Assembly (NCBI RefSeq): GCF_001654865.1
Contig: NZ_LXEO01000002.1
Coordinates: 124,001 to 188,000, forward strand
Length of the DNA stretch: 64,000 nucleotides
Origin: Buttiauxella noackiae ATCC 51607
GTDB taxonomy: Bacteria; Pseudomonadota; Gammaproteobacteria; Enterobacterales; Enterobacteriaceae
Reading direction: 5' to 3'
The notes under the pieces are model-generated. The model was not told where the DNA came from and ran no database searches. It worked only from the letters and a program-made list of their open reading frames with translations. The translations under genes were made by a program, and so were the position numbers. Positions 1-10,368 of this stretch are shown here, piece after piece. Every line of letters starts with the position of its first letter. The first letter of the stretch is position 1.

Positions 1-445
1 CAAACCGTTAGCTGAAGTTCGTGAACAGGTTATCGCGCAGGTTAAACATCAGAAAGCTGAGCAACAAGCTAAGCTGGATGCTGACAAGCTCCTGAATGCG
101 CTGAAGTTGGGTAAAGGCGATGAAGCTATGAAAGCCGCTGGCTTGAGCTTCGGTGAAGCGAAAACGCTGACCCGTACTGGCCAGGACCCAATTAGCCAGG
201 CCGCATTCAATCTGCCATTACCGGCCAAAGATAAGCCAGCCTACGGCGTGGCAAATGACATGCAGGGTAATGTGGTTCTGTTAGCTCTGGATCAAGTTAA
301 GCCTGGTGACATGCCGGCAGAACAGAAAAAAGCGATGGTTCAGGGTATCACCCAGAACAATGCCCAGATCACTTTCGAAGCGCTGATGACCAACCTGCGC
401 AAAGAAGCGAAAATTAAGATGGGTGACAGCATCGAACAGCAGTAA
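1..445 (+). CDS. ppiD: Periplasmic folding chaperone PpiD (C-terminal part, 5' end outside window)
   Basis: The reading frame is open from base 2 and ends with TAA at 443-445, leaving the last 147 residues. They match the C-terminal part of PpiD, an inner-membrane-anchored periplasmic chaperone with a parvulin-like domain that works near the SecYEG translocon. The visible part is the lysine- and alanine-rich C-terminal region; the membrane anchor and parvulin domain lie upstream of the window. A rho-independent terminator follows and ybaV comes next, as in E. coli. The identity rests on recall of the family and on synteny. Confidence 0.93.
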   Translation, partial: KPLAEVREQVIAQVKHQKAEQQAKLDADKLLNALKLGKGDEAMKAAGLSFGEAKTLTRTGQDPISQAAFNLPLPAKDKPAYGVANDMQGNVVLLALDQVKPGDMPAEQKKAMVQGITQNNAQITFEALMTNLRKEAKIKMGDSIEQQ

Positions 446-492
446 TTAACCTCGAGGTTTCTCGCAGTTAACTGCAACACTATGCAACATTT

Positions 493-515
493 AAAGGCCG
501 CTTTCGCGGCCTTTT
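493..515 (+). terminator. Rho-independent terminator after ppiD
   Basis: A GC-rich hairpin with arms AAAGGCCGC and GCGGCCTTT and a short TTTC loop is followed by T residues. It lies 48 bases after the ppiD stop and ends ppiD transcription before ybaV. Confidence 0.85.
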
Positions 516-596
516 CCATATTTGAAGATTGCCATTTGTAGCTGTTTTTTTTCCTCGATAAGGTGGCTTCGCTGTCAACACACAAGGAGGAACAGC

Positions 597-980
597 ATGA
601 AAACAGGATTCAAAAGTGGAATACAAGCAATGTGCATTGCCGTGGCATTTATTGGTACGAGCATCTGCACTCAGGCTCTGGCGGCCCCAGTTGCTGTCAA
701 AAATGATACAGCTCAGGCTCAACAGCACAGCGATAAAACCCCAGTCACCCCTGTTGCTACCGCTAAATCGAGCGACGCTGATGATGGCGTGGTAAGTATT
801 AACACGGCGAGCGCAGAAGCTTTGGCACAGGCAATGAATGGTGTTGGCCTGAAAAAAGCACAATCGATTGTGAGTTACCGGGAAGAGTACGGCCCATTCA
901 AGGCACTGGAGCAATTGCAAGAGGTACCCGGGATTGGCAGTGCATTGGTAGAACGTAATCTGTCTCACATTAAGCTTTAA
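597..980 (+). CDS. ybaV: ComEA-like helix-hairpin-helix periplasmic protein YbaV
   Basis: This 127-residue protein has an N-terminal signal peptide (hydrophobic stretch ending ALAA near residue 26). A low-complexity linker rich in A, Q, T and V follows, and the C-terminal 60 residues form a ComEA-type helix-hairpin-helix DNA-binding module (SINTASAEAL near the start, EVPGIGSALVE near the end). The start at 597 is chosen because AAGGAGG lies six bases upstream; an in-frame extension to 522 has no ribosome binding site and would spoil the signal peptide. ComEA proteins bind incoming DNA in the periplasm of competent bacteria, but a role for YbaV in enterobacteria is not established. Confidence 0.9.
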   Translation: MKTGFKSGIQAMCIAVAFIGTSICTQALAAPVAVKNDTAQAQQHSDKTPVTPVATAKSSDADDGVVSINTASAEALAQAMNGVGLKKAQSIVSYREEYGPFKALEQLQEVPGIGSALVERNLSHIKL

Positions 981-1012
981 CGCTTAGTGCTCCTTGCTCG
1001 CGCAGCTGGGAA

Positions 1013-1046
1013 AGTTTGCTATGCTAAATCACAGGTCATACCAGTT
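1013..1046 (+). promoter_or_regulatory. fadM promoter with FadR operator
   Basis: Bases 1030-1046 read CACAGGTCATACCAGTT. Its reverse complement, AACTGGTATGACCTGTG, matches the FadR consensus AACTGGTCNGACCTGTT at nearly every position. An extended -10-like TGCTATGCT lies immediately upstream (about 1016-1024), so FadR would cover the transcription start and repress. This agrees with the known FadR control of fadM in E. coli. Confidence 0.75.
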
Positions 1047-1104
1047 TGGTGTGGCCTGTTACCTCACCTGAATATTAAAACTACAGTGAAAGGGTTTTAG
1101 CGCT

Positions 1105-1503
1105 ATGCAAACACAAATCAAAGTTCGGGGTTACCATCTTGATTTCTATCAACATGTTAACAATGCCCGCTACCTTGAGTTTCTCGAAGAAGCCCGCTGG
1201 GAAGGGCTGGAAAATGCGGCAGGATTCCAATGGATGACCGAGCACAACATTGCGTTCATCGTGGTGAATATCAACATCAATTATCGTCGCCCGGCGGTGT
1301 TGGGCGATCTTTTGCGTATTGAAAGCACCTTGCAGCAACTTAACGGAAAAAGTGGCGTGTTGAGCCAGGTGGTTAAGCTTGAGCCAGAAGGCGAAGTGGT
1401 CGCAGACGCACTGCTGACATTCGTGTGCATTGATTTAAAAACCCAGAAATCAGTGCCGTTGGAAGGGGAGTTGCGCGAGAAGTTAGTGCAGATGATGGAA
1501 TAA
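1105..1503 (+). CDS. fadM: Long-chain acyl-CoA thioesterase FadM (YbaW)
   Basis: This is a 132-residue single hotdog-fold thioesterase of the 4-hydroxybenzoyl-CoA thioesterase type. The N-terminal segment FYQHVNNARYLEFLEEARW carries the family's conserved catalytic region (Asp14 and the HVNNARY motif). FadM hydrolyses acyl-CoAs, notably 3,5-tetradecadienoyl-CoA formed during oleate beta-oxidation. It lies between ybaV and the convergent queC as in E. coli. A near-consensus FadR site in its promoter supports the identification. The length matches the family. Confidence 0.95.
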   Translation: MQTQIKVRGYHLDFYQHVNNARYLEFLEEARWEGLENAAGFQWMTEHNIAFIVVNININYRRPAVLGDLLRIESTLQQLNGKSGVLSQVVKLEPEGEVVADALLTFVCIDLKTQKSVPLEGELREKLVQMME

Positions 1504-1526
1504 TTCCCTCATTTCTGGCAAATGTC

Positions 1527-1592
1527 GGATGTCGCACCGCTAATCCGACCTACGAACCGGGTTTTGTAGGGGGGATTAGCGGAGTGACATCC
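1527..1592. repeat. REP-like inverted pair between fadM and queC
   Basis: Bases 1527-1553 (ending GACCTAC) and 1566-1592 (starting GTAGGGGG) are imperfect inverted copies of each other over about 27 bases, sharing GGATGTC and CCGCTAATCC cores. This is the layout of two facing REP units (a BIME) in the gap between convergent genes. It could fold in the mRNA of either gene and may serve as a 3' end stabiliser or terminator. Confidence 0.7.
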
Positions 1593-1631
1593 ACCATTGC
1601 GAAGCAGATTTATCATCTGCTCCGCGAAACA

Positions 1632-2327
1632 TTACTTCAGGCTGGTTTTCTTTTTCATGGCTGCCATTACTCCTGGTTTATCCGCCAGGTAATGGTTAAT
1701 ACCGTTAGCACGCAGGTTGCATGCGGCACATTCGCCACAGCCGTCGCCTTTAATGCCGTTATAGCAGGTCAGCGTTTCGCTCCTTACCAGATCCAGTTGC
1801 TGCCAGTAGTCCGCTAACGCCCATGTTTCTGCTTTATCGAGCCACATCAGCGGTGTTTCGAAACGAATATCTCGAGCCATACCAAGGCTAACGGCATGGT
1901 TCAGGGCTTTTACAAATTCATCTCGGCAGTCCGGGTAACCGGAGAAGTCAGTTTCACAAACACCGGTGATCACCGCTTCGGCTTCAACCTGATATGCGTA
2001 AATCGCCGTCAGCGTCAGGAACAGAATATTGCGGCCTGGAACAAAAGTGCTTGGGATACCTTTTTCTTCCGGACTGTACCCCGGCACCGGAATGCTATCG
2101 CGCGTCAGGCTGCTGACAGCCAGTTCATTCAATAGCGTGACATCCAACACTTTATGCGCACGTGCACCCAGTTTCAGCGCCAGTTCACGAGCAACGTCAA
2201 TCTCAGCACGGTGGCGCTGGCCATAATCAAATGTTACACAGTGGACTTCATCATACTGCTGTAATGCCTGAATCAGGCAGGTTGTGGAATCCTGGCCACC
2301 ACTAAAGACGACAACTGCACGTTTCAT
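1632..2327 (-). CDS. queC: 7-cyano-7-deazaguanine synthase QueC
   Basis: This 231-residue enzyme converts 7-carboxy-7-deazaguanine to preQ0 with ATP and ammonia, in the queuosine tRNA modification pathway. The PP-loop ATP-binding motif SGGQDST is at residues 9-15. A C-terminal zinc site is formed by Cys188, Cys197, Cys200 and Cys203 ([10 protein letters not shown]). The full family length is present. The gene is convergent with fadM and lies downstream of ybaE on the same strand, as in E. coli. Confidence 0.96.
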   Translation of the reverse strand: MKRAVVVFSGGQDSTTCLIQALQQYDEVHCVTFDYGQRHRAEIDVARELALKLGARAHKVLDVTLLNELAVSSLTRDSIPVPGYSPEEKGIPSTFVPGRNILFLTLTAIYAYQVEAEAVITGVCETDFSGYPDCRDEFVKALNHAVSLGMARDIRFETPLMWLDKAETWALADYWQQLDLVRSETLTCYNGIKGDGCGECAACNLRANGINHYLADKPGVMAAMKKKTSLK

Positions 2328-2391
2328 GAGTAATCCTGTTAAACAGCTAAAAATCTATGGTAACTCGTGGGCAGATAGCTGCCCAGCTTCT

Positions 2392-4095
2392 TCACACCAT
2401 CGTCGGTGGCGGTAACCATGCCTGGGTGAAATCGAACCAACCCCATGCATTAAGCTCGATACCATTAACACCCGGCGGCGCGCTGATCTGGTAGCGGTAA
2501 TTAAACAGTGGCGAGACTATCGCATCACGCATTAACGCGCTGAACACTTCCTGCAAACCGGTGCTGCGGGCGTGTTCATCCGGGTGGATTTGCACACTAT
2601 CGAGTGTTGCCTGCAAATGGGTGTACTGACTTTCAGTAAGAACCGCGGGCCACAGTACATCGCTGCGTAACCACTGCTCCAGCGTGTAGACCGGAGCCTC
2701 GCCAATCAGACGGTCGCCCATCATTAAATCGGCCTCAGCCAACGCCTCACATCCTGCCCAGTTTTTCGCATCATGAAATATCAGTGTGAGCTCGCAACCT
2801 AAATCCGCCAGATGCGTTTTAAGCTGTTGCGCCATGACATGCAACTCAACAGGCAAATGATAAATCAACGTTAATTGCGGTGGCAGCGTTATCGCTTCGG
2901 ACAATGGCCATTCAGGGAGTTTCCATCCAGGGATCATCTCGCTACTTGGGGTGATCAGTGATTCATCGACCGGAAGGCTTTCAATCAACTGCTGCTGCTG
3001 AATGATTTGCATCAGGAAGCGTGCCTGCTCCGATGTTAGATTGCTGTTTTGTTTTACCGCCAGATAGCAAAACCCAAGGCTAATACTATTGCTGACAGGC
3101 CGTAAATGAACCAACTCGTCTTGCTGACCAATGGCGATCTGCACCGGATGACGGCAACTGGTTCCTAGTTCGGTGTCAAACAATTGCGGGGTAATCCAGA
3201 ACTCTACGGCTTTGAGCAGTGGATGGCTGAGGTGGTAGTACTCAAAACTCTCGATACGCACCAGATTCTCTTTAAAGCTGCTAATCCGAAATGGCCCACA
3301 GCCCATTTGTGTATCTTCCGGATGTGCCAGGCGGCTGCAATAACTTGCCAGCCGATGCGCCAGCCAGTAATCGGGAGTATGCAATATGAAACGGATGCAT
3401 TGCGCATGGGCAAGTTCAATGCTCTTCACGCTGATAAATAAACGTCGCATAGCCGGAAGTGTCAGCAGCATCATCAATCGTTGCTGTAACTGTATGGTTT
3501 CCACCGGCTCGCCATTATGCCAGTGCAAAGTGGAACGAATGAAAAAGTACCAGCTCAGGCCATCTTCAGAGACTTGCCAGTGGTGAGCAAGATCGGGTTG
3601 GGGTGCCGCGCTTTGCGAGGTGAAACGGGTAAGTCCGGCAAAGACCTGGCCCGCAAGGTGCTGCTCGGCACGACCTGGCAAGAATCCTGGCTGCAATGGT
3701 TCTAATGGGCGATAGTAGGGAATACGTAAAGTCGGCGTATCGTTTTGCCATTGCCCTCCGAGGAATGGTTGCAGCAATTGGCGCAACTGTTCAGGGGCGA
3801 TTTGCGCAAGCTCAAGGGCATTCTGATGCTGTCCTTTGTGCAGTACTTGCTCCATCATTCCGGAACGAACACTTTCTGGTGTCACCAGAAAAGTCAGGGT
3901 GCCGCGTTTCCCTCGCCCCGACTGCGCACGCCATGTCAGCCAACCCGCATCTTCAAGTTGATTAAGTAATGTTCGCACATGGCGATCACTGCAAAAGCAG
4001 CGTGCGGCGAGCTCCGCTACCGTAACTTGCTGCGGTTCTCCTGCCGAGGGCTGCCACAGGCGTTGAAATTGGTTTAATCGGTTTAACAGGCGCAT
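2392..4095 (-). CDS. ybaE: SgrR-family transcriptional regulator YbaE
   Basis: This 567-residue protein has an N-terminal winged-helix DNA-binding domain (about residues 1-115) fused to a domain related to the solute-binding proteins of oligopeptide ABC transporters (about 160-560, with the motif LAHHWQVSEDGLSWYFFIR). This is the layout of SgrR, and the length equals E. coli YbaE. The function of YbaE is not established. There is no obvious Shine-Dalgarno sequence before the ATG at 4095. It is divergent from cof, with about 100 bases between. Confidence 0.88.
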   Translation of the reverse strand: MRLLNRLNQFQRLWQPSAGEPQQVTVAELAARCFCSDRHVRTLLNQLEDAGWLTWRAQSGRGKRGTLTFLVTPESVRSGMMEQVLHKGQHQNALELAQIAPEQLRQLLQPFLGGQWQNDTPTLRIPYYRPLEPLQPGFLPGRAEQHLAGQVFAGLTRFTSQSAAPQPDLAHHWQVSEDGLSWYFFIRSTLHWHNGEPVETIQLQQRLMMLLTLPAMRRLFISVKSIELAHAQCIRFILHTPDYWLAHRLASYCSRLAHPEDTQMGCGPFRISSFKENLVRIESFEYYHLSHPLLKAVEFWITPQLFDTELGTSCRHPVQIAIGQQDELVHLRPVSNSISLGFCYLAVKQNSNLTSEQARFLMQIIQQQQLIESLPVDESLITPSSEMIPGWKLPEWPLSEAITLPPQLTLIYHLPVELHVMAQQLKTHLADLGCELTLIFHDAKNWAGCEALAEADLMMGDRLIGEAPVYTLEQWLRSDVLWPAVLTESQYTHLQATLDSVQIHPDEHARSTGLQEVFSALMRDAIVSPLFNYRYQISAPPGVNGIELNAWGWFDFTQAWLPPPTMV

Positions 4096-4198
4096 TGGTT
4101 TAAACCCGGAACAATTTCATGAAAGTATTCACTATTAGTTCCGTATATGCCAGGTGATACTGCCAACTGTGTTTTAGTCGTCACAAACCGGAGTAAAC

Positions 4199-5020
4199 AT
4201 GGCTCGTCTGGCTGCATTTGATATGGATGGCACGTTGTTAATGCCCAATCATCTTTTGGGTGAAGAAACCGTGCATACCCTTAACCGGCTGCGGGATGAA
4301 CGTCAGATAACCCTCGCGTTTGCTACTGGCCGCCATGTGCTGGAAATGCGTCATGTGCTGAGCAAGCTCTCCCTTGAAGCGTTTTTGATTACCGGCAACG
4401 GCACGCGTATTCACTCAACGCAAGGCGATCTTCTGCATCGCCAGGATCTGTCACCTGAGGCGGCGGAAATGGTTATCCACGGGCAATGGGATACTCAGGC
4501 GAGTCTGCATGTGTTTAATGACACCGGGTGGCTAACCCAGTATGAAGTCGGCGAAATGCTGAATGCACACGTTTATAGCGGTTTTAGCCCGAAAATTGTC
4601 GACGTTAAGCGCATTCCGTCCGATGAAGTCACCAAAATTTGTTTCTGCGCCCCTCATGACGATCTTGTTCGTTTAAAAGTCCAACTGGACGAGGCTTTAG
4701 ATGGGCGGGCATTTTTATGTTTCTCAGCAGTAGATTGCCTGGAAGTGTTACCGATTGGCTGCAACAAAGGTTCTGCGCTCGGTGTATTGAGTCAGCATCT
4801 TGGTTTAACAATGAAAGATTGTATGGCATTTGGTGACGCGATGAATGACCGCGAAATGCTCTCAAGCGTGGGGCATGGTTTGATCATGGGCAACGCGATG
4901 GCGCAACTGAAAGAAGATTTACCGCATTTACCTGTTATTGGTCACTGCAATAAACAGGCTGTTTCTCATTATTTGAATCATTGGCTGGATACACCAAATC
5001 TCACCTATTCCCCCGAATGA
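4199..5020 (+). CDS. cof: HMP-PP phosphatase Cof (HAD superfamily)
   Basis: This 273-residue HAD-IIB (Cof-type) phosphatase has the nucleophile motif FDMDGTL with Asp8 and Asp10, a second motif ATGR near residue 42, and the C-terminal metal motif [10 protein letters not shown] near residue 212. E. coli Cof hydrolyses the thiamine intermediate HMP-pyrophosphate and other phosphorylated metabolites. CCGGAG lies seven bases before the start codon. A strong terminator follows, separating it from the convergent PLP enzyme. Confidence 0.94.
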   Translation: MARLAAFDMDGTLLMPNHLLGEETVHTLNRLRDERQITLAFATGRHVLEMRHVLSKLSLEAFLITGNGTRIHSTQGDLLHRQDLSPEAAEMVIHGQWDTQASLHVFNDTGWLTQYEVGEMLNAHVYSGFSPKIVDVKRIPSDEVTKICFCAPHDDLVRLKVQLDEALDGRAFLCFSAVDCLEVLPIGCNKGSALGVLSQHLGLTMKDCMAFGDAMNDREMLSSVGHGLIMGNAMAQLKEDLPHLPVIGHCNKQAVSHYLNHWLDTPNLTYSPE

Positions 5021-5032
5021 CGAGACTTTTCA

Positions 5033-5065
5033 GCTGGCCGGATTAAATATCCGGCCTCTTTTTTT
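5033..5065 (+). terminator. Rho-independent terminator after cof
   Basis: A hairpin with arms GGCCGGAT and ATCCGGCC and a short AT loop is followed by TCTTTTTTT. It lies 15 bases after the cof stop. Confidence 0.88.
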
Positions 5066-5090
5066 CCCGGCATTTCTCAATTACATCGAA

Positions 5091-6152
5091 TTATTTAGAG
5101 GGATGCCCAGTTAATAATTGCTCGATTTCTGCTTGGGCTGGCTGTAAATCACCGATATTCGCTTTCACCCAATCTGCGTTGTAATAGGTTTCCAGATAGC
5201 GTTCACCGCTGTCACAAAGCAGCGTCACAATCGAACCCGTGCGCCCTTCAGCACGCATACGTTCGGCAAGCTGTAAAACGCCCCACATATTGGTTCCGGT
5301 AGAGGCGCCGACTTTTCGGCCAAGAATCGTTTCCAGCCACTGCATAGTGGCAATGCTTGCAGCATCCGGCACACGCATCATTTCGTCAATAACATCCGGG
5401 ATAAACGATGGCTCGCAGCGTGGACGACCAATCCCTTCAATTTTGCTGCCAACGGCGCTGCGCAAGCTGCAATCACGATTCTGCCAGTAATCCATAAACA
5501 CAGAGTTTTGCGGGTCGACTACGGTCAGTTTTGTTGGGTGACCCTGGTAGCGTAAGTAACGCCCGATGGTGGCAGAGGTGCCGCCTGTACCCGCACTCAT
5601 GACAATATAATCCGGAACCGGGTGAGGCTCATGCTCCATTTGGCGGAAAATACTGTCGGCAATATTGTTATTACCGCGCCAATCGGTTGCACGTTCTGCG
5701 TAAGTGAACTGGTCCATATAATGGCCATTCAACTCACGCTCCAGCATTTCGGATGCCGCGTAGATTTCACACGCGCTCTCCACAAAATGACAGCGACCAC
5801 CGTAAAACTCAATTTGCTCCACTTTACGTTTAGCCGTGCAAGCTGGCATAACGGCGATAAACGGCAGACCCAGCAGGCGAGCAAAATACGCTTCCGAAAC
5901 GGCTGTTGAGCCCGAGGAGGCTTCAATAATCGTGGTGCCTTCTTTAATCCAGCCGTTACACAAACCGTAAAGGAACAGCGATCGGGCGAGGCGATGTTTC
6001 AGGCTGCCCGTTGGATGCGTGCTTTCATCTTTCAGGTAGAGCTGAATGCCGGGGAAACCAGGCAGCGACAGGCGAATTAAATGCGTATCGGCAGAGCGTT
6101 GGTAATCGGCGTTAATTTCGCTAATGGCGTGGTTTACCCAGGTGCTGGTCAT
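5091..6152 (-). CDS. PLP-dependent cysteine desulfhydrase / cysteine synthase-family enzyme (CdsH-like)
   Basis: This 353-residue fold-type II PLP enzyme resembles cysteine synthase and cystathionine beta-synthase. The PLP lysine lies in HPTGSLKHR (Lys52), the substrate loop in EASSGSTA (about 99-106), and the phosphate loop in [12 protein letters not shown] (about 186-197). It is divergent from decR, whose product activates cysteine desulfhydrase genes in relatives. In Salmonella the equivalent neighbour is the inducible desulfhydrase CdsH, which turns L-cysteine into pyruvate, ammonia and sulfide. E. coli K-12 lacks a gene at this place. Family assignment is firm. The reaction is inferred from context, and a cysteine synthase activity cannot be excluded. 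Confidence 0.82.
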   Translation of the reverse strand: MTSTWVNHAISEINADYQRSADTHLIRLSLPGFPGIQLYLKDESTHPTGSLKHRLARSLFLYGLCNGWIKEGTTIIEASSGSTAVSEAYFARLLGLPFIAVMPACTAKRKVEQIEFYGGRCHFVESACEIYAASEMLERELNGHYMDQFTYAERATDWRGNNNIADSIFRQMEHEPHPVPDYIVMSAGTGGTSATIGRYLRYQGHPTKLTVVDPQNSVFMDYWQNRDCSLRSAVGSKIEGIGRPRCEPSFIPDVIDEMMRVPDAASIATMQWLETILGRKVGASTGTNMWGVLQLAERMRAEGRTGSIVTLLCDSGERYLETYYNADWVKANIGDLQPAQAEIEQLLTGHPSK

Positions 6153-6240
6153 GGTGATATCCGGTTTGTCTATTTGTGCTTAGATTAATGCAAAAGAAAG
6201 ATAAAAAAGTTGCCTTTTAGCCTTCGCGTGGCATTCAATG

Positions 6241-6255
6241 GAGAAAATATTTCTC
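6241..6255. promoter_or_regulatory. Palindrome, probable DecR (Lrp/AsnC-family) operator
   Basis: GAGAAAATATTTCTC is a perfect 15-base palindrome in the 115-base gap between the divergent desulfhydrase gene and decR. It lies 12 bases before the decR start. Its AT-rich centre with flanking GAG/CTC resembles Lrp/AsnC-type sites. Binding by DecR for autoregulation or activation is inferred. Confidence 0.55.
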
Positions 6256-6267
6256 TCCGAGGTCGTC

Positions 6268-6729
6268 ATGTTAGATAAAATTGACCGCAAGCTGTTATCC
6301 TTGCTGCAAAATGACTGCACCCTCTCTTTGCAGGCTCTCGCTGATGCCGTTAATCTGACCACCACACCCTGCTGGAAACGCCTGAAACGTCTTGAAGACG
6401 ACGGGGTGATTCGGGCGAAAGTGGCGCTGTTAGATCCGGAAAAACTCGGCCTGGGGCTGACAGCTTTCGTGCTTATCAAAACCCAGCATCACAGCAGCGA
6501 GTGGTATTGTAAATTTGTCTCCGTCGTTGAAGAAATGCCCGAAGTGCTGGGCTTCTGGCGAATGGCGGGCGAATACGACTACCTGATGCGAGTGCAGGTA
6601 GAAGACATGAAACGATACGATGATTTTTACAAACGGCTGGTGAACGGTATTCCCGGTTTAAGTGATGTCACTTCGAGTTTTGCCATGGAACAGATAAAAT
6701 ACACCACGGCTTTGCCATTAGAGCGTTAA
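6268..6729 (+). CDS. decR: Lrp/AsnC-family cysteine-responsive activator DecR (YbaO)
   Basis: This 153-residue Lrp/AsnC regulator has an N-terminal helix-turn-helix (about residues 5-55, starting [14 protein letters not shown]) and a C-terminal ligand-binding RAM domain. The start at 6268 gives the standard N-terminus; the in-frame extension to 6238 would run through the palindromic site and is rejected. In E. coli DecR senses cysteine and activates the desulfidase operon cyuPA. Here the divergent gene codes for a cysteine desulfhydrase-type enzyme, which makes it the probable local target. Confidence 0.93.
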   Translation: MLDKIDRKLLSLLQNDCTLSLQALADAVNLTTTPCWKRLKRLEDDGVIRAKVALLDPEKLGLGLTAFVLIKTQHHSSEWYCKFVSVVEEMPEVLGFWRMAGEYDYLMRVQVEDMKRYDDFYKRLVNGIPGLSDVTSSFAMEQIKYTTALPLER

Positions 6730-6797
6730 GCCCTCAGCGCCATTAGTTTTTCATTTTTCTGCCTGCCAGGCAGACAGTACTTCAGGAATCTGACTGC

Positions 6798-8576
6798 GTG
6801 CGATTATTTGCTCAATTAAGCTGGTACTTCACCCGCGAGTGGCGACGCTATCTCGGGGCGGTTGCCTTGCTTATTATCATTGCCATCCTGCAACTGGTGC
6901 CGCCGAAAGTCGTGGGCATTATTGTCGATGGTGTCACCCAGCAGCGCCTCTCAGGAAAAGATGTGCTGATATGGATTGGCTTGATGATTGTTATCGCGGT
7001 GGCGGTCTATATCCTGCGCTACGTCTGGCGCGTGCTGCTTTTTGGTGCGTCTTATCAGTTGGCTGTCGAACTGCGCGAAGACTACTATCGCCAGTTAAGC
7101 CGCCAGCACCCCGAATTTTATCTGCGTCACCGCACCGGAGATTTAATGGCGCGGGCAACAAACGACGTCGATCGGGTGGTTTTCGCCGCAGGCGAGGGCG
7201 TATTAACTCTGGTGGATTCGCTGGTAATGGGCTGCGCGGTGTTGATTGTAATGTCGACGCAAATCAGCTGGGAGCTGACGTTACTCGCGCTATTGCCGAT
7301 GCCGGTCATGGCATTGGTTATCAAACGCTATGGTGATCAGTTGCACCAGCGCTTCAAACTGGCGCAGGCTGCATTTTCCACGCTTAATGACCGCACCCAG
7401 GAAAGTTTATCCAGCATCCGTATGATCAAAGCGTTTGGTTTGGAAGATCGCCAGTCTGCGTTGTTTGCTGCCGAAGCTAAAGATGCCGGAGCGAAAAACA
7501 TGCGCGTGGCGCGAGTCGATGCCCGTTTTGACCCGACGATTTATATCACCATCGGCACGGCTAACTTGCTCGCCATTGGCGGCGGCAGTTGGATGGTGAT
7601 TCAGGGGACGCTGACGCTTGGACAACTCACAAGCTTTGTGATGTATCTCGGCCTGATGATATGGCCGATGCTGGCGCTGGCGTGGATGTTCAATATTGTT
7701 GAGCGTGGTAGTGCGGCCTACAGCCGTATTCGCAGCATGCTCGCTGAAGCGCCGTCAGTAAAAGATGGCGAGCAAGAAGCGCCTGCCGGGCGCGGCTCGG
7801 TGGAGGCTAATATTCAGGCGTTCCACTATCCGCAAACGGCGCGACCGACTCTTGAAAACGTTTCCTTTACGCTAAAGCCAGGTGAAATGCTTGGCCTTTG
7901 TGGGCCGACCGGTGCCGGGAAAAGTACCATTTTGTCTCTGATCCAGCGCCATTTTGATATCGACCAGGGCGAGATTTGTTTCCACGGTATTCCGCTGGTG
8001 CAAATGCGGCTCGACTCCTGGCGTAGCCGCCTGGCGGTCGTTAACCAGACGCCGTTCCTGTTTTCTGACACAGTCGCCAGCAATATTGCGCTGGGTAAAC
8101 CGGATGCTACGCAGGAAGAGATCGAACACGTCGCAAGACTTGCCAGCGTACATGACGATATTTTGCGCCTGCCGCAAGGTTATGAAACCGAAGTGGGCGA
8201 GCGCGGTGTAATGCTATCTGGCGGCCAGAAGCAGCGTATTTCGATTGCCCGCGCATTATTACTTGATGCGGAGATCTTGATTCTTGATGACGCGCTTTCT
8301 GCTGTTGACGGGCGTACAGAACACCAAATTCTTCATAACCTGCGCCAGTGGGGTGAAAACCGCACCGTGATCATCAGTGCGCACCGGTTGTCAGCCCTGA
8401 CAGAAGCCAGTGAAATCCTGGTGATGCAACACGGCCATGTTGCACAGCGCGGCAATCACGATGCGCTGGTGGGTCAACCTGGCTGGTATCGCGACATGTA
8501 TCGTTATCAACAGCTGGAAGCGGCGTTAGATGATGCGCCAGAAACAACGGCAGACGAGGAGGCCGCCAATGCGTAA
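6798..8576 (+). CDS. mdlA: Heterodimeric ABC exporter half-transporter MdlA
   Basis: This 592-residue half-transporter has an N-terminal six-helix exporter domain (about 1-310) and a C-terminal ATPase with Walker [10 protein letters not shown], signature LSGGQKQR and Walker B LILDDAL. The Walker B aspartate is followed by Asp where canonical sites have Glu, so this subunit may form the degenerate half of an asymmetric pair with MdlB. The start codon is GTG at 6798, giving the conserved N-terminus. It overlaps mdlB by eight bases. The E. coli substrate is not firmly known; the family is multidrug-like. Confidence 0.93.
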   Translation: MRLFAQLSWYFTREWRRYLGAVALLIIIAILQLVPPKVVGIIVDGVTQQRLSGKDVLIWIGLMIVIAVAVYILRYVWRVLLFGASYQLAVELREDYYRQLSRQHPEFYLRHRTGDLMARATNDVDRVVFAAGEGVLTLVDSLVMGCAVLIVMSTQISWELTLLALLPMPVMALVIKRYGDQLHQRFKLAQAAFSTLNDRTQESLSSIRMIKAFGLEDRQSALFAAEAKDAGAKNMRVARVDARFDPTIYITIGTANLLAIGGGSWMVIQGTLTLGQLTSFVMYLGLMIWPMLALAWMFNIVERGSAAYSRIRSMLAEAPSVKDGEQEAPAGRGSVEANIQAFHYPQTARPTLENVSFTLKPGEMLGLCGPTGAGKSTILSLIQRHFDIDQGEICFHGIPLVQMRLDSWRSRLAVVNQTPFLFSDTVASNIALGKPDATQEEIEHVARLASVHDDILRLPQGYETEVGERGVMLSGGQKQRISIARALLLDAEILILDDALSAVDGRTEHQILHNLRQWGENRTVIISAHRLSALTEASEILVMQHGHVAQRGNHDALVGQPGWYRDMYRYQQLEAALDDAPETTADEEAANA

Positions 8577-10347
8577 ATCAATACAGCAATGGCCGACCAT
8601 AAAACGCCTGCTGGCTTATGGCTCCCCGTGGCGTAAACCACTGGCTGGTGCGGTTGTCATGCTGTGGATTGCGGCGGCTGCTGAAGTGACTGGCCCAATT
8701 CTTGTGAGTTACTTCATTGATAATATGGTGTCTGAACATCGCTTGCCGGTTGCCGCAGTGGCAGGGCTTGCAACTGCGTATTTGCTGCTGTCAATTTCCG
8801 CCGCTGGCCTGCACTACTGGCAGGCATTGCTGTTTAACCAGGCCGCCGTTGGCGTAGTGCAAAAATTACGTACCGATGTAATGGACGCTGCACTGCGCCA
8901 GCCACTGAGCACTTTTGATACCCAACCGGTGGGGCAACTCATTTCGCGAGTCACCAACGATACCGAAGTGATCCGTGATCTCTACGTAACGGTCGTTGCC
9001 ACGGTATTACGCAGCGCGGCATTAATTGGTGCGATGCTGGTGGCGATGTTCAGTCTCGACTGGCGCATGGCGTCGGTGGCGGTTTGCATCTTCCCGGCTG
9101 TGATTATTGTGATGTTTATTTATCAGCGTTACAGCACGCCGATTGTGCGCCGCGTGCGCAGTTACCTGGCTGATATCAACGATGGCTTTAACGAAGTCAT
9201 TAATGGCATGAGTGTTATCCAGCAGTTCCGCCAGCAGGCCCGTTTTGGTGAGCGTATGAATGCAGCGAGCCGGTCGCACTATATGGCACGTATGCAAACA
9301 CTACGCCTGGATGGCTTTTTACTGCGCCCGTTATTGAGCTTGTTCTCTGCCATGGTGCTGTGCGGCTTGCTGATGCTGTTTGGTTTTACCTCGGTTGGCA
9401 CTATTGAAGTTGGTGTTTTGTACGCATTTATCAACTATCTGGGGCGTCTTAACGAGCCGTTAATCGAACTCACGACCCAACAATCCATGCTGCAACAGGC
9501 GGTGGTGGCGGGTGAGCGCGTGTTCGAGCTAATGGATGGCAAGCGCCAGGATTATGGTAACGACAATCGCCCACTCGAAAGTGGCCATATTGAAGTCGAT
9601 AACGTGTCGTTTGCCTATCGCGGCGACCGCCTTGTGCTGGAAAATATTAATCTGGATGTCCCGGCGCGCAGTTTCGTTGCATTAGTTGGTCACACGGGCA
9701 GCGGGAAAAGCACGCTTGCCAACTTGCTGATGGGCTATTACCCGCTCACCAACGGTGAAATCCGCCTTGATGGTCGCCCGCTGGATACCTTAAGCCACAG
9801 CGTGCTGCGTCATGGGGTTGCGATGGTTCAGCAAGACCCGGTAGTGCTGGCGGACTCCTTCTTTGCCAACGTTACGCTTGGACGTGACATCAGCGAAGAT
9901 GCCGTCTGGCAAGCGCTGGAAACGGTGCAACTTGCACAATTGGCTCGCACCATGACTGATGGAATTCATACACGACTGGGCGAGCAGGGTAATAATTTGT
10001 CCGTTGGCCAGAAACAGTTACTGGCGCTGGCGCGAGTGCTGGTGGATGCGCCGCAGATTCTGATCCTTGATGAAGCAACGGCAAATATCGACTCTGGCAC
10101 CGAGCAGGCAATCCAACAAGCACTGGCAGCCGTCCGTGAGCACACCACGCTTGTCGTTATCGCGCACCGCTTATCGACTATTACCGATGCCGACACGATT
10201 CTGGTGCTGCACCGCGGGCAGGCTGTTGAACGAGGCACTCATGGCGAGCTGTTAGCTTCGCAAGGACGTTACTGGCAGATGTATCAACTGCAACTGGCTG
10301 GTGAAGAATTAGCCGCCGCCACGCGTGAAGAACCCACAACCGCGTGA
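8569..10347 (+). CDS. mdlB: Heterodimeric ABC exporter half-transporter MdlB
   Basis: This 592-residue partner of MdlA has a six-helix exporter domain and an ATPase domain with Walker [10 protein letters not shown], Walker B LILDEAT (catalytic Glu present) and a variant signature LSVGQKQ, as in E. coli MdlB. The ATG at 8569 overlaps the end of mdlA and follows GAGGAGG-like bases, so translation is coupled. An in-frame extension to 8530 is rejected. It probably forms an inner-membrane heterodimer with MdlA. Confidence 0.93.
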   Translation: MRKSIQQWPTIKRLLAYGSPWRKPLAGAVVMLWIAAAAEVTGPILVSYFIDNMVSEHRLPVAAVAGLATAYLLLSISAAGLHYWQALLFNQAAVGVVQKLRTDVMDAALRQPLSTFDTQPVGQLISRVTNDTEVIRDLYVTVVATVLRSAALIGAMLVAMFSLDWRMASVAVCIFPAVIIVMFIYQRYSTPIVRRVRSYLADINDGFNEVINGMSVIQQFRQQARFGERMNAASRSHYMARMQTLRLDGFLLRPLLSLFSAMVLCGLLMLFGFTSVGTIEVGVLYAFINYLGRLNEPLIELTTQQSMLQQAVVAGERVFELMDGKRQDYGNDNRPLESGHIEVDNVSFAYRGDRLVLENINLDVPARSFVALVGHTGSGKSTLANLLMGYYPLTNGEIRLDGRPLDTLSHSVLRHGVAMVQQDPVVLADSFFANVTLGRDISEDAVWQALETVQLAQLARTMTDGIHTRLGEQGNNLSVGQKQLLALARVLVDAPQILILDEATANIDSGTEQAIQQALAAVREHTTLVVIAHRLSTITDADTILVLHRGQAVERGTHGELLASQGRYWQMYQLQLAGEELAAATREEPTTA

Positions 10348-10368
10348 TGCACCAAAATCACGCATAAA

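Noticed and set aside
480-968. 162-codon minus-strand frame opposite ybaV
   Set aside because: Shadow of ybaV running through the ppiD terminator, without start signals.
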